Of a stretch of 64,000 nt of DNA, positions 28,288 through 37,363 are shown one piece after another (position 1 is the stretch's first letter; each line of letters opens with the position of its first letter). A program made the position numbers and the translations under genes. Source of the stretch: Woeseiaceae bacterium (GTDB lineage Bacteria > Pseudomonadota > Gammaproteobacteria > Steroidobacterales > Woeseiaceae); NCBI GenBank assembly GCA_021773055.1, contig JAJFKV010000028.1, positions 62,001 to 126,000 of the forward strand. Reading direction: 5' to 3'. A model generated the notes under the pieces. The model saw nothing but the letters and a program-made list of their open reading frames with translations. It did no database searches and was not told where the DNA came from.

Positions 28288-29697
28288 TTATTGTTCATAC
28301 AGCCAACGCAGCAATGCTTCTTGCACCTCTTCACCCGGCCCACGGTGAATGTCCTCAAAGTTTTGCATCGCTACCACTGCGAATCGCCGCCCGGATCGCG
28401 ACTGCAGGTATCCAGCGATTGCCGTCACATGATCGAGGGAGCCTGTTTTCAGGTGTGCTTTGCCGACGAGCCCGGTATCACCAAAACGGCGCCGCAAGGT
28501 TCCGTCCAGTCCCGACAACGACAATGATGAAAGGTATTCCGGCATGTACGGCTGCCGCCACGCGAATAGCAACATATCTGCCATGTCTCGGGCCGTTGTA
28601 CGTGTCTTTCGGGACAGGCCCGCACCATTTTCGATGGCGATCTTCGTTGATGCCAGTCCGTTGTCGGCCAACCACTTCGATATGACTGCTTTGCCGCTAT
28701 CTTCTGTACCCGGTGCGCCGTTCGACTCGGCACCCAGCGTGTACAGCAGTTGCCGGGCCATGACATTGTTACTGTGCTTGTTGATTCGCGTGATCATTTC
28801 GGTCAGTGGCAGAGAGCTAAATGACAACAGCGGCTCTGCATCTTCTTCGACGATAACTTTCCGCCAACGACCTGAAAATGATCCGCCGGAATCACGCCAC
28901 AGGGTATCGAATAGGCCGTATGCAAACTCATTGTGTGACAACGCCGTCCTGTCCATGGCGTACCGTGAACAACCATTTGGGAAGCGACCGGAGAATGTCA
29001 CTGCGTCGACCATCTCGTTCATCGTAATCGTTATTCCGCGCTGGAAACCGCGGCAGCTCCCACTGGCCAGCCCGAGGCGATTATCGACGCGTACGTTTTT
29101 TAGGGGCGGGTCCAAACGGACACTGACCGCGCCGCTCTCAAAATCCGGTTCAAACCAGTACCTGATGACCTTGAAATTCATGAGCAGGGCGTTCGGAGCG
29201 ACGTTATAGGCACGCAGCGGCTGATGATCGAAAGCCGCCGGATCATTTTCGCCGACATCAAACCAGCTATCATCGAGTAGTAGATCACCGGTTATTTCCT
29301 GCACACCAGCAAGCCGAATATTGCGCAATAGCTGCCACACCCTCTCGGTAACCAAAAACGGATCGCCATAGCCCTTCAGTACGAGGTCACCGTCGAGACG
29401 TCCGTTTCGCAACTCACCCTCTGTATAAACATCGGTATGCCAGCGATACGCCGGGCCCAATACATCCAGCGCTACCAGCGTCGTCACGAGTTTGATGGTC
29501 GATGCCGGGTTTCTTGGCTCGTCGCCACGCCACTCCAGAATCGATTCACCGGTTTCGAGGTCGGTGACTAGCACACTCAGCGTTTCGTGTGGCACGTTAC
29601 GTGCGTCCAGCGCACTCTGGACCCGCAGAGGCAGCTCGGGCTCGGCGGCGAATGCGCCGAAGGCCCACAGCAGTATTGTTGATGCCAGCATTCTCAT
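28288..29697 (-). CDS. dacB: D-alanyl-D-alanine carboxypeptidase/endopeptidase (PBP4, DacB)
   Basis: 469 residues with signal peptide (cleavage near 'AFAAE', residue 18). Penicillin-binding motifs: nucleophile Ser66 in 'PASTIKLV' (SxxK), 'SNNVMARQL' (SxN) and 'HLKTGSLDHV' (KTG). The large insert between SxxK and SxN is the domain II/III region of class C PBP4. Trims and cleaves peptidoglycan cross-links in the periplasm. ATG 29697 overlaps the TGA of the TVP38-type gene (ATGA), so it belongs to the operon led by the sigma-54 activator. Confidence 0.94.
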   Translation of the reverse strand: MRMLASTILLWAFGAFAAEPELPLRVQSALDARNVPHETLSVLVTDLETGESILEWRGDEPRNPASTIKLVTTLVALDVLGPAYRWHTDVYTEGELRNGRLDGDLVLKGYGDPFLVTERVWQLLRNIRLAGVQEITGDLLLDDSWFDVGENDPAAFDHQPLRAYNVAPNALLMNFKVIRYWFEPDFESGAVSVRLDPPLKNVRVDNRLGLASGSCRGFQRGITITMNEMVDAVTFSGRFPNGCSRYAMDRTALSHNEFAYGLFDTLWRDSGGSFSGRWRKVIVEEDAEPLLSFSSLPLTEMITRINKHSNNVMARQLLYTLGAESNGAPGTEDSGKAVISKWLADNGLASTKIAIENGAGLSRKTRTTARDMADMLLFAWRQPYMPEYLSSLSLSGLDGTLRRRFGDTGLVGKAHLKTGSLDHVTAIAGYLQSRSGRRFAVVAMQNFEDIHRGPGEEVQEALLRWLYEQ

Positions 29698-30398
29698 CCA
29701 GTCGATTCCTGTTCCAACAAATGTTTCTCCAATGTACGGGTCGCAGTTCGATGAATCACCCAGGTCGCCGCAACGATCGCTGCAATGCCTGCGCCGAGAA
29801 TCCAGAAGCCCAATTCCGATGGCGCGGCTCCACCTGACAATATTTGACCCAGATCACGGGCAAGGGTGCCAAGATAAACATACAAAGCGACGGCTGGTAG
29901 CATTCCTGTAGCTGTTGCTGCGAGGTGCGTGCCAGCTCTGATCGAAGTTGCACCGTACGCGTAGTTGAGCAAATTGAACGGTATGATCAGAGACAGCCTT
30001 GTTAGCACAACAATTATGAATGCCTGTTCGTGCAGAGCCGCCTCAATTGCGTGCATATGGCGGTTATCAGCCACCGCTTTTCTTACCCAGGGCCGTGCCA
30101 CCCAGCGCCCGAATTCGAACGCCCCCTGAGCACCAAACGGAATTGCTAACGCTGCGTAGATGAGCCCTGGTAAGAACCCGAACAGGAATCCGCCAATCAT
30201 CATTGCAACCGAACCAGGCAAGAACAGGACTGTCGCCAGTACGACGAATAGAATGTAGGCGGCCGGCCCAGCAACCGGATGATGTTGTCCCCATTCCACC
30301 AACGCAGACACCCAGTTCGCTAAAGGCAGGAAGTAAAAACTCGTTGCCAGCGCCACAAAAACAAGCACCATTCCTGCTCGGGCAACTGAAGGCTTCAT
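29694..30398 (-). CDS. TVP38/TMEM64 (DedA-superfamily) membrane protein
   Basis: 234 residues, about five to six membrane segments. The SNARE-associated/VTT core is visible: 'VLATVLFLPGSVAMMIGGFLFGFLPG', then 'GAQGAFEFGRWVARPWV' and 'LTRLSLIIPFNLLNYAYGATSI'. Related DedA proteins are proposed lipid flippases or scramblases. It overlaps both neighbours by four bases (ATGA), between the sigma-54 activator and dacB. An envelope-stress or lipid role fits the context but is inference. Confidence 0.87.
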   Translation of the reverse strand: MKPSVARAGMVLVFVALATSFYFLPLANWVSALVEWGQHHPVAGPAAYILFVVLATVLFLPGSVAMMIGGFLFGFLPGLIYAALAIPFGAQGAFEFGRWVARPWVRKAVADNRHMHAIEAALHEQAFIIVVLTRLSLIIPFNLLNYAYGATSIRAGTHLAATATGMLPAVALYVYLGTLARDLGQILSGGAAPSELGFWILGAGIAAIVAATWVIHRTATRTLEKHLLEQESTG

Positions 30399-32197
30399 CG
30401 GATCGTCGGCCTTTTGATCTTGTACGTTCGTATTCTGTCGGCGAGCGTAGTCGGTCGGACTCCGAGTAGCTCGGCTGCTCCGCCGGCACCGGACACCTTC
30501 CAGTTTGTTTGTCTGAGTGCTTTGACGGTGTTGTTCCTCTGAAACTCGCGTATATCCTTTTCGCTAAGCACTTCGTCGTTCGCAATCGCGGCATCCGCGA
30601 CGCCGTCAATATCAAACTTCAGACCCGGCATCGACAGGTCGAGTCGCAAAACTTTGCCGGTGGACAAAATAACCGCTCGTTCAATCACGTTTTTGAGCTC
30701 TCTAACATTACCAGGCCAGTCATAATTTCTCAGGTTGGCTGTTTGAGCTCGGGTCAAGGCTAATGTCGTGCGGCCAAAGTCTTTACAGGTTTGCTCCAGG
30801 AAATGCTGTGCAAGCTGCACGATATCTTCGCCACGCTCGCGCAGCGGTGGCACCTCGACGGGAAATACACTGAGCCGATAAAAAAGGTCTTCACGAAATT
30901 CTCCGTCAACGATGAGTTGTTCCAGGTCCCTGTTCGTCGCTGCGATGATACGCACATCCACACTTCGGGTTTCGTCGTCACCGACGCGTTCGAATTCACT
31001 CTCCTGCAAGACTCGCAATAGCTTGCCCTGCAACTCCAGCGGTATCTCACTAATCTCGTCCAGAAATATGGTGCCTCCATCGGCGAGCTGAAAACGACCA
31101 ATTCGATCGCGGTGCGCCCCGGTAAAAGCACCTTTCATATGACCGAAGAATTCGCTCTCGAACAACTCCTTGGGGATTGATGCGCAATTGACTTTGACCA
31201 GTGGCCCGTCGGCGCGAGGACTTTGCATGTGGATTGCGTGCGCTACCAACTCTTTGCCGACGCCTGACTCGCCCTGCACCAGGACGCTGGCTGGCGTTTC
31301 CGCCACGGCCTCCACCTTCTTCAACATGCGCCGAAGCGCGGGACTTGTGCCAATTATGCGACCGAAATTCATCGCGACATTGACCTCTTCTCTGAGGTAG
31401 TCACGCTCCCGTTCCAGTTCCTCACGCAGTCGCGCGTTCTCGCCCAGAGTACGACGCAAATCTCGTTCGGCACGGCGACGATCAGTTACGTCCTTCGAAG
31501 CAACCAGCATATGATCGACATTGCCGTCTTCGTCCCGATGGGAGATCGCCGACATGACGAGATCCAGAACTGTTCCGTCCCTGGCAAGCATCTGACGCTC
31601 CAGATTATTGAAGTCGCCATCAGCTATCAGTTTCTGCAATCGCCCGCCTGAGTAGAACTGGCTATCACGAACACTGAAGAAATCAGTGATGGGCCGCCCA
31701 ATCACCTCTTCTCTGGTGAAACCCAGTTTTTGCAGCCAGTGATCGGTAACCGTTACTACGAGGCCATCCCCGTCGACCGTGTGCAGCATCGCCGGAGTCG
31801 CCCGATACAATGTGCGGTATTTGAAATTCGCTCGCGCCTGATCCGATATTTCTGTGAACATCGCGACAGTTCGCAAGAACTCGCCCTCCCTGTCGTATTC
31901 AACGATCGCGTTTGCCAGACAATCCACAACATCACCGGTTTTAGTGACGAAACTTACCGGCTTGTTTTCCAGCTTGCCGGTGCGTCGCAATGCTGGTCGC
32001 AGTTCGTCGCGGAGGCGTGTCGCGGTTTCCGGCGTCGTAAATAATTCCGGATTCTTACCCACCATCTCGTTTCGCTCATAACCGAGTCGCTGCAGCATAG
32101 TGTCGTTAACGTCGAGGTATACGCCCTCTTCCGCGATGGAGGTTGCCATCGACGGCGACTTGCGAAACAGCCATTGATAGTCATCTTGAGTGATCAT
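30395..32197 (-). CDS. PAS-PAS sigma-54-dependent transcriptional activator
   Basis: 600 residues: PAS1 (about 7-118), PAS2 (about 125-240), coiled linker (240-275), AAA+ domain (about 280-510) with Walker A 'GESGVGKE' (309-316), sigma-54 contact loop 'GAFTGA' (356-361) and '[13 protein letters not shown]' Walker B; C-terminal Fis-like helix-turn-helix (about 555-598) in the FhlA style ('[17 protein letters not shown]'). No receiver domain, so it senses its signal directly, perhaps by PAS ligand or redox. First gene of an overlapped operon with the TVP38-type protein and dacB. Three dyads lie immediately upstream of its ATG, and a sigma-54 promoter faces away from it at 32309. Confidence 0.93.
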   Translation of the reverse strand: MITQDDYQWLFRKSPSMATSIAEEGVYLDVNDTMLQRLGYERNEMVGKNPELFTTPETATRLRDELRPALRRTGKLENKPVSFVTKTGDVVDCLANAIVEYDREGEFLRTVAMFTEISDQARANFKYRTLYRATPAMLHTVDGDGLVVTVTDHWLQKLGFTREEVIGRPITDFFSVRDSQFYSGGRLQKLIADGDFNNLERQMLARDGTVLDLVMSAISHRDEDGNVDHMLVASKDVTDRRRAERDLRRTLGENARLREELERERDYLREEVNVAMNFGRIIGTSPALRRMLKKVEAVAETPASVLVQGESGVGKELVAHAIHMQSPRADGPLVKVNCASIPKELFESEFFGHMKGAFTGAHRDRIGRFQLADGGTIFLDEISEIPLELQGKLLRVLQESEFERVGDDETRSVDVRIIAATNRDLEQLIVDGEFREDLFYRLSVFPVEVPPLRERGEDIVQLAQHFLEQTCKDFGRTTLALTRAQTANLRNYDWPGNVRELKNVIERAVILSTGKVLRLDLSMPGLKFDIDGVADAAIANDEVLSEKDIREFQRNNTVKALRQTNWKVSGAGGAAELLGVRPTTLADRIRTYKIKRPTIR

Positions 32198-32210
32198 CGG
32201 CGCAGTATAT

Positions 32211-32261
32211 ACGGTTTTTCGTAAGTTTATTTACGATATTTCGTTATTAACGGTATTCCGT
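32211..32261 (+). promoter_or_regulatory. Three ACG-N6-CGT dyads, probable enhancer sites for the sigma-54 activator
   Basis: Three copies of a 12-base pattern: ACGGTTTTTCGT (32211-32222), ACGATATTTCGT (32233-32244) and ACGGTATTCCGT (32250-32261), starting 22 and 17 bases apart. Their centres lie about 120, 98 and 80 bases before the predicted start site of the -24/-12 promoter, the usual place for enhancer sites. They also sit just upstream of the activator gene, which suggests autoregulation. Confidence 0.6.
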
Positions 32262-32308
32262 GACCATCTAGATTAGTGTAAGTCACTGTTTATAAAAGAC
32301 TTGAAGGG

Positions 32309-32325
32309 TTGGCACGGGTTATGCA
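32309..32325 (+). promoter_or_regulatory. Sigma-54 (-24/-12) promoter
   Basis: TTGGCACGGGTTATGCA: the -24 element TGGCAC is exact, GG and GC are separated by the required ten bases, and the -12 element is ATGCA against consensus TTGCA. Transcription would start near 32336 and run to the 46-codon ORF at 32400. The neighbouring gene encodes a sigma-54 activator, which supports the call. Confidence 0.8.
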
Positions 32326-32399
32326 TTAAAGGATTTGAGAATCATATTAACGCGGCGACGCACGGAATTAGTGGCGCGGCTCAAACTTAGGAATCGATC

Positions 32400-32540
32400 A
32401 TGAAAAGCAAGTCAATTGAAAATTTTCTCGCCCTGCTGGGTGCCCTCGTAATCCTTGTCGGCGTATCAGCCGCGGCCAGCACAGCATTTGCTGGCGATGC
32501 CGGAACGGTTGAAATTCACGGTTCAGCCCAAAGCTTATAA
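32400..32540 (+). CDS. 46-residue secreted or membrane peptide under a sigma-54 promoter, unrecognised
   Basis: A short ORF: ATG 32400, TAA 32538-32540, with AGGA seven bases before the start. The peptide has a basic N terminus (MKSKS), a hydrophobic core (residues 9-30) and an A-x-A site 'AFAGD', so it looks like a signal peptide followed by a 15-residue tail. If cleaved, the released peptide is 'GDAGTVEIHGSAQSL'; if not, it is a one-helix membrane protein. I recognise no family. It is the only ORF between the sigma-54 promoter and the terminator at 32694-32728, and its start, ribosome site and signal sequence argue that it is real. Confidence 0.6.
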   Translation: MKSKSIENFLALLGALVILVGVSAAASTAFAGDAGTVEIHGSAQSL

Positions 32541-32564
32541 ACATAGCAGTACGACAAACCCCCA

Positions 32565-32666
32565 CCGGCGGTCTGCCGGCCAGATATCTCTCCCCCCTGA
32601 CAATCTGGCTTACGGCCCCGGTACTCACCGCACGGAAACGGTGAATAAACGGACCAGGATGGTCCG
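32565..32666 (+). ncRNA. Structured 3' region with four successive hairpins (candidate small RNA)
   Basis: Between the short ORF and the terminator four hairpins follow one another: CCGGC/GCCGG (32565-32579, five-base loop), CCAGAT/ATCTGG (32580-32608), TCACCG/CGGTGA (32625-32644), and CGGACC/GGTCCG (32650-32666, five-base loop). AACGG (32648-32652) can instead pair with CCGTT (32681-32685) to form a larger enclosed arm. No reading frame of note covers this stretch. It may be a 3'-UTR-derived small RNA. No known RNA family was recognised. Confidence 0.45.
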
Positions 32667-32693
32667 GCGGCGCCCCCCTGCCGTTATCTCGAA

Positions 32694-32728
32694 AGGCGTC
32701 GAAGATTAGTCTTCGTCGCCTTTTTTTT
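32694..32728 (+). terminator. Intrinsic terminator
   Basis: GGCG-T-CGAAGA pairs with TCTTCG-T-CGCC around a TTAG loop (32695-32720), followed by eight T's (32721-32728). It ends the sigma-54-driven transcript of about 390 bases. Read from the other side it would also serve the convergent PGPGW gene, but with a weaker T run. Confidence 0.9.
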
Positions 32729-32738
32729 CGGGGCTCGA

Positions 32739-32993
32739 CTAGCGGTGCCTCTCGGCACGGTCACCATGATTTTCTGCATTGCGCCGACTGATCAACTCAC
32801 GCAATTTCTTGAGCCAATGGCGAGCCCACACGAATTCGACTGCGAGAATAGCCAACCCAACGGGTATCACGACGAACGCGGGGCCAGGCGTCACGATCAT
32901 GACAATACCCAGCAGCAAGACACTGCTTCCGACAACCCCAATTACAATACGGCGACCGGTTGTATACGTGAAATGTACGACGCTTCTTATCAC
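32739..32993 (-). CDS. PGPGW-family small membrane protein
   Basis: 84 residues with two hydrophobic helices joined by 'MIVTPGPAFVVIPVGLAILA', the core motif of the PGPGW family, followed by 'EFVWARHWLKKL' and a charged tail. Function unknown. It lies 12 bases after the dienelactone hydrolase gene on the same strand, so the two are probably co-transcribed. Confidence 0.8.
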   Translation of the reverse strand: MIRSVVHFTYTTGRRIVIGVVGSSVLLLGIVMIVTPGPAFVVIPVGLAILAVEFVWARHWLKKLRELISRRNAENHGDRAERHR

Positions 32994-33005
32994 GCCGGAA
33001 GGTAG

Positions 33006-33917
33006 CTAACTGTCATCGTGAATTACCAGATGTAAGTCCAGGAACTCCAGCGTTCGTCGCCAGGCATCTTCCGCAGTCGCGGCGTCATAGTTGCGGCCGG
33101 TTGGGTTTGCGAAAGCGTGCCCAACACCCGGATATATATGAACCTCATAGTTCTTGCGCAGCCTGGCAAGCGAGTCTCTGAATGCCACAACTGTTGCGGC
33201 TTTGATACCAGCATCGTCCTCCGCAAACAGGCCCAGAATAGGAGCACCGATAGGCCGCAGCAATTCTTCGTCATCCGTTACCTGTCCGTAATAAATGACC
33301 GCAGCATCGAGCTCTTCGGGGAACAGTTGAGCGGTGTTCAGTGACCACCCGCCGCCAAAACACCAGCCCAGCGAGCCGACACGAGGCGCGCTTGCCGTGT
33401 TACTGACAAAGTCGAAGGCAGCTCGTATGTTTTCCCGAGCCGGTTCCGGGTCCTCGACCGCCTGCATCATCAAGACGCGCGCCTCTCCAGGTGTGCTGGC
33501 GACTTTGCCGCGAAACAAATCGACAGCGAATACGATATAGCCCTCGCCGGCGAGACGATCGGCCATCGCACGAATATTATCGTTCAGACCCCACCATTCA
33601 TGAATCATGATGATCGCAGGCAATGGTTCAAACATATCCGCAGGTGCCGAGAAGTAACCGTAGATCAACTCATTCTCGTACTCGGTATACGCCATGGTTT
33701 GCGAAATCACAGGTCGTGCAGGCGCTATTTGTGCCCCCGGGCTGGGTTCCGTTGAATCATTTGCGTGCTCTCGAGACATCGCATCGACATTTTCGCGCCC
33801 TGCTTCTTTGGCGGACTTGTCGCTGTCGGCTTGATCGGATCCACAACCACCGAATATCAACGCCAGAATCACGAATACGGAAAGGGGTCCTGAGTGCGGA
33901 GACTTGCTGCTGTACAT
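33006..33917 (-). CDS. Lipoprotein dienelactone hydrolase-family enzyme
   Basis: 303 residues. A lipobox 'IFGGC' puts Cys25 at the mature N terminus, followed by an acidic linker; the protein should be membrane-anchored on the periplasmic side. The alpha/beta-hydrolase domain (about 75-300) has 'IHEWWGLNDNIRAMADRLA', nucleophile Cys in 'LGWCFGGGWS', an Asp in 'FAEDDAGI' and a His in 'GVGHAFANP': the Cys-Asp-His triad of dienelactone hydrolases. The natural substrate is unknown. Confidence 0.9.
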   Translation of the reverse strand: MYSSKSPHSGPLSVFVILALIFGGCGSDQADSDKSAKEAGRENVDAMSREHANDSTEPSPGAQIAPARPVISQTMAYTEYENELIYGYFSAPADMFEPLPAIIMIHEWWGLNDNIRAMADRLAGEGYIVFAVDLFRGKVASTPGEARVLMMQAVEDPEPARENIRAAFDFVSNTASAPRVGSLGWCFGGGWSLNTAQLFPEELDAAVIYYGQVTDDEELLRPIGAPILGLFAEDDAGIKAATVVAFRDSLARLRKNYEVHIYPGVGHAFANPTGRNYDAATAEDAWRRTLEFLDLHLVIHDDS

Positions 33918-34030
33918 ACGCCTAACCTGCCCAATTGAGACTTTTCGACAGGACTAAGTGTAATAGAAAAATGCTTCGATTGGCGATGCCTGCTTTAGAC
34001 TGTGTCGCACCTGCTCAAAATGGACCCAAA

Positions 34031-35800
34031 ATGACCCTGTTGGCCGAATCGCTGATATACCTTCTCGCTGCCGTTATCGCCGTACCACTAAGTCGCCGCC
34101 TGGGCTTTGGATCTGTTCTCGGTTACCTCGCCGCTGGAATCATCATCGGTCCATTCGGCTTCGCCTTTATCCGTGACACCAACCACATTCTGCATTTTGC
34201 CGAGCTGGGCGTCGTCTTCTTGTTGTTTATCGTAGGCCTCGAGCTCAAACCGTCGCGACTTTGGGTGATGCGCCGCATGGTATTCGGCCTCGGTGCAGCA
34301 CAGGTTATTGCATCAGTTACGGCAATCACCCTGCTCGCATGGGTTTTCGGACTCGGCATTAACGCAGCGATGGTCGCGGGATTGATACTCGCATTGTCTT
34401 CTACTGCGTTCGTATTGCAAATGCTGTCGGAGAAAAAACAGCTTGCGGCCAGCCACGGTCGCGCTGCGTTTTCGATACTGCTTTTCCAAGACCTGGCAGT
34501 GATTCCGCTTATCGCAATGCTGCCGCTCCTCGGAGCCAGCGCATCATTCGACGATGGAATTAATTACCTGCAAATCGGAACGATGGTCATTGCGATCGGT
34601 GGCCTGATCATCGGTGGGCATTACCTGCTGAAGCCGGTACTCAAAGTTGCCGCAAGCTCAGGGATCCCCGAAATTTTTACGGCCACCGCACTACTGGTCG
34701 TTATCGGCTCGGCACTACTCATGCAGTTTGCCGGAATGTCCATGGTTCTCGGTGCATTTATCGCCGGCATGTTGCTTGCTGATTCGGAATATCGTCATCA
34801 GTTGGAAGCCGACATTGCACCGTTCAAAGGATTGCTTCTGGGGCTGTTCTTTATCGCGGTGGGTATGTCCGTGAATATCGGTCTACTGCTCGAAATCCCA
34901 CAACGTATCGTTCTGATTGTCGCGCTACTCATGGCAACAAAAGCTATTGTTCTGTACCCGCTTGCGCGGCTATTCGGTATGTGCGATCGCGCTGCGGCGC
35001 TAAAACTCGCCGCTGCACTCGCGCAAGGTGGCGAATTCGCGTTTGTCCTGTTCGGTCTCGCAGCCCGTGAAGCCGTTTTACCGCAGCCACTTATCGATGA
35101 ACTGGTGCTTGCCGTCGCGCTCTCAATGCTGATGACGCCGTTTATTTATGCCGCGGCAGAACTGGCGGGTGGCAAGCTACACAGGCCCGCGACATCCGAA
35201 TTCGACGTGCCTGTGAACAGCTATCATGACGTCTTGATTGTCGGCTTTGGCCGAGTTGGTCAAATCGTTGGTCGTCTGTTGAACGTTGTGGGCTATTCGT
35301 TCACGGCCCTTGAGCGCGATTCATCTCAGGTTGAATTCGTGCGGCGTTACGGGGCGACCGTGCATTACGGCGATGCTTCCAGACTCGAGCTACTGCGGGC
35401 AGCCGGCGCGGAGCATGCGAAGATAATCGTGCTGGCCGTTTCTAACCTCGAGGAGTCGATGCAAATCGCTGAGTCAGTTTTGCGAAATTTCCCGCACTTG
35501 AAAATCGTTGCACGGGCGCGGAATCGTCGCCATGCGCACAAGTTGATGGATCTCGGTGTTGAACACATATTTCGCGAAACGCTATTGTCCAGCCTCGCCA
35601 TGTCAAAGCAGGTGCTGAACGATCTCGGGTTAGGCCGCGAAGAAACGCAGCATATCATCGATTCGTTTTGTGATCGCGACGCACAGTTATTGGTGGAACA
35701 GCACGCTATTCATGATTCCGAAGAGATGCTCATTCAATCTTCGAAAGATACCGCGGCAGAACTTGAATCTCTGCTGCGCCGCGACAAACCGAACGAATAG
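34031..35800 (+). CDS. CPA2-family cation:proton antiporter with RCK domain (KefB/KefC/YbaL-like)
   Basis: 589 residues from ATG 34031. About 12 membrane helices (1-385) starting 'LGFGSVLGYLAAGIIIGPFG', with 'FLLFIVGLELKPS' and 'ALAQGGEFAFVLFGLA' as CPA2 markers. A TrkA-N/RCK domain starts near residue 395 ('VLIVGFGRVGQIVGRLL') and binds a nucleotide that gates transport. Likely potassium or sodium efflux in exchange for protons. Upstream in-frame starts (from 33935) would add about 32 residues without homology and were set aside. No KefF/KefG partner is seen. Confidence 0.92.
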   Translation: MTLLAESLIYLLAAVIAVPLSRRLGFGSVLGYLAAGIIIGPFGFAFIRDTNHILHFAELGVVFLLFIVGLELKPSRLWVMRRMVFGLGAAQVIASVTAITLLAWVFGLGINAAMVAGLILALSSTAFVLQMLSEKKQLAASHGRAAFSILLFQDLAVIPLIAMLPLLGASASFDDGINYLQIGTMVIAIGGLIIGGHYLLKPVLKVAASSGIPEIFTATALLVVIGSALLMQFAGMSMVLGAFIAGMLLADSEYRHQLEADIAPFKGLLLGLFFIAVGMSVNIGLLLEIPQRIVLIVALLMATKAIVLYPLARLFGMCDRAAALKLAAALAQGGEFAFVLFGLAAREAVLPQPLIDELVLAVALSMLMTPFIYAAAELAGGKLHRPATSEFDVPVNSYHDVLIVGFGRVGQIVGRLLNVVGYSFTALERDSSQVEFVRRYGATVHYGDASRLELLRAAGAEHAKIIVLAVSNLEESMQIAESVLRNFPHLKIVARARNRRHAHKLMDLGVEHIFRETLLSSLAMSKQVLNDLGLGREETQHIIDSFCDRDAQLLVEQHAIHDSEEMLIQSSKDTAAELESLLRRDKPNE

Positions 35801-35812
35801 CCATCCAAGGAG

Positions 35813-37363
35813 TTATTTCTCCCCAAAGCTCGCGAGAACTGCCCCATAGACTTGCATGGCATCCCATATATTTTTCAAACGAATATTCTCGTTCTCGGCG
35901 TGCTGATTGTTGTCGTGATTTGCCAGCGGCAAAATAATGATCGGCGCTGCAAGGCGGCTGCCGAATTCATGCAACGGCAGGCTGCCTCCCATAGTTGGCG
36001 TAACAATGAGATCTGGTGCAATCAACCGCATCAACGCTGTCAGGCGCAAGGACATTGGATGATCCAGTGCCGTTCGCAGTGCAGGATAACCGGTATCGTG
36101 CCAATCGAGTTTCGCGACTTTTTCATGCGAACGAAGCGTGTCGTCGTCTGGATCCTCGTAGACGACGTGAAAGCCCTCTGTACGCAGATGCTCCTCAATT
36201 AGCGCCACTACACGCTCAGGCGTCTGGTTCGGTACTAGGCGCAAGTCCAGGGACGTGGTCGCCGACGTAAGAACGATATTGCGCCCCTTTTCACCGACGC
36301 CACCCGCCTGGATGCCGCGGGCGTTGAGTGCAGGTAAGGCAATCAACTCCTCCAGTCGTTTGCCGCCACCTTCCGGCGTATGGACGGCAAGTTCGTCTTT
36401 GAGCATTTCGGTCACGTCGGGCATGTTCGCGATAGCTTCGCGCTCCAGTTCGCCGAGCGGTGCAACGTCGTCGTAATACTGTTCGACTAAAATACGACCT
36501 GTTTCATCACGCATACTGGCCAGCAAATGGGTGAGTTGCATGACAGGGTTCGGCGCCCAGTTACCGTAGTGCCCGGAATGCAATGGCCGCGTCGCGCCGA
36601 AGGTCGTTAAATCTATCGTTGTTACGCCACGCACACCAAATACTATCTGTGCTTGCCGGGACTGATGCATTGGGCCGTCACAGAACAGCAGCAGATCCGC
36701 ATCGAAGAGACTGGCGTTTTCCTCGATGATCTTCGCTATCGTGGGTGACCCCTGTTCCTCCTCGCCATCCAGCAGCAACTTCAAATTCACAGATAGCTCA
36801 ATGCCGTTGGCCGCCAGTGCGTCGAGCGTATGAACCAAAGCCACTATTGGCATTTTGTCGTCGCCGGCTGAGCGCGCATAAAGACGCCACTCCGGATGAA
36901 AACTGCCATTTACACTTTTGATGTCTATGGTCTGCGCACCCGCCTGAACCGGTCCGTCCAGCAAGGTCGGAGAAAACGGCGGGTAGGCCCAGTTTTCTTC
37001 CTGCACAGGCTGGCCGTCAAAATGCGCATAAATCAAAATGGTTTCGCTGGCACCGGGCGTATTAAGTTCAGCATAAATATACGGGGCGCCACCGGCGCTC
37101 AGTCTTTGGGTCTCAAAGCCTCGTGGCTCCAGAAGACCGATTATGTGCTCAGCGTTGCGCTCCATATCCGGCAAGTGGGTCGCGACGTTGCGTATAGACA
37201 GTAAGTCGACAAAGTCCTCAAGAATCTCGGCCTCACGATCCTGTCGATAAATTTCGACCGCGTGCTTTGCAGTAAGTACATTTTCTTGGTTCTGGCCTTG
37301 CGCCATTACACTGTCTGACAAAACACCGATCGCCAGCAGCAACACCATTCTGAATAGCGTCAT
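35813..37363 (-). CDS. Exported M20-family metallopeptidase
   Basis: 516 residues from ATG 37363, with signal peptide ('SVMAQG', about residue 22). Metal ligands are in 'IYAHFDGQPV', 'LDGEEEQGS', 'LLFCDGP' and near the end 'LPLANHDNNQHAEN'; the dimerisation lid starts at 'LHSGHYGNW'. Closest in outline to carnosinase-like (CNDP) dipeptidases. The ATG overlaps the TAA of the small upstream gene by one base (TAATG). Confidence 0.88.
   Translation of the reverse strand: MTLFRMVLLLAIGVLSDSVMAQGQNQENVLTAKHAVEIYRQDREAEILEDFVDLLSIRNVATHLPDMERNAEHIIGLLEPRGFETQRLSAGGAPYIYAELNTPGASETILIYAHFDGQPVQEENWAYPPFSPTLLDGPVQAGAQTIDIKSVNGSFHPEWRLYARSAGDDKMPIVALVHTLDALAANGIELSVNLKLLLDGEEEQGSPTIAKIIEENASLFDADLLLFCDGPMHQSRQAQIVFGVRGVTTIDLTTFGATRPLHSGHYGNWAPNPVMQLTHLLASMRDETGRILVEQYYDDVAPLGELEREAIANMPDVTEMLKDELAVHTPEGGGKRLEELIALPALNARGIQAGGVGEKGRNIVLTSATTSLDLRLVPNQTPERVVALIEEHLRTEGFHVVYEDPDDDTLRSHEKVAKLDWHDTGYPALRTALDHPMSLRLTALMRLIAPDLIVTPTMGGSLPLHEFGSRLAAPIIILPLANHDNNQHAENENIRLKNIWDAMQVYGAVLASFGEK

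Noticed and set aside
28460..29209. Long open frame of 249 codons on the plus strand
   Set aside because: It lies wholly inside dacB on the other strand, has a Ser/Arg-rich composition typical of antisense frames and no recognisable domain.
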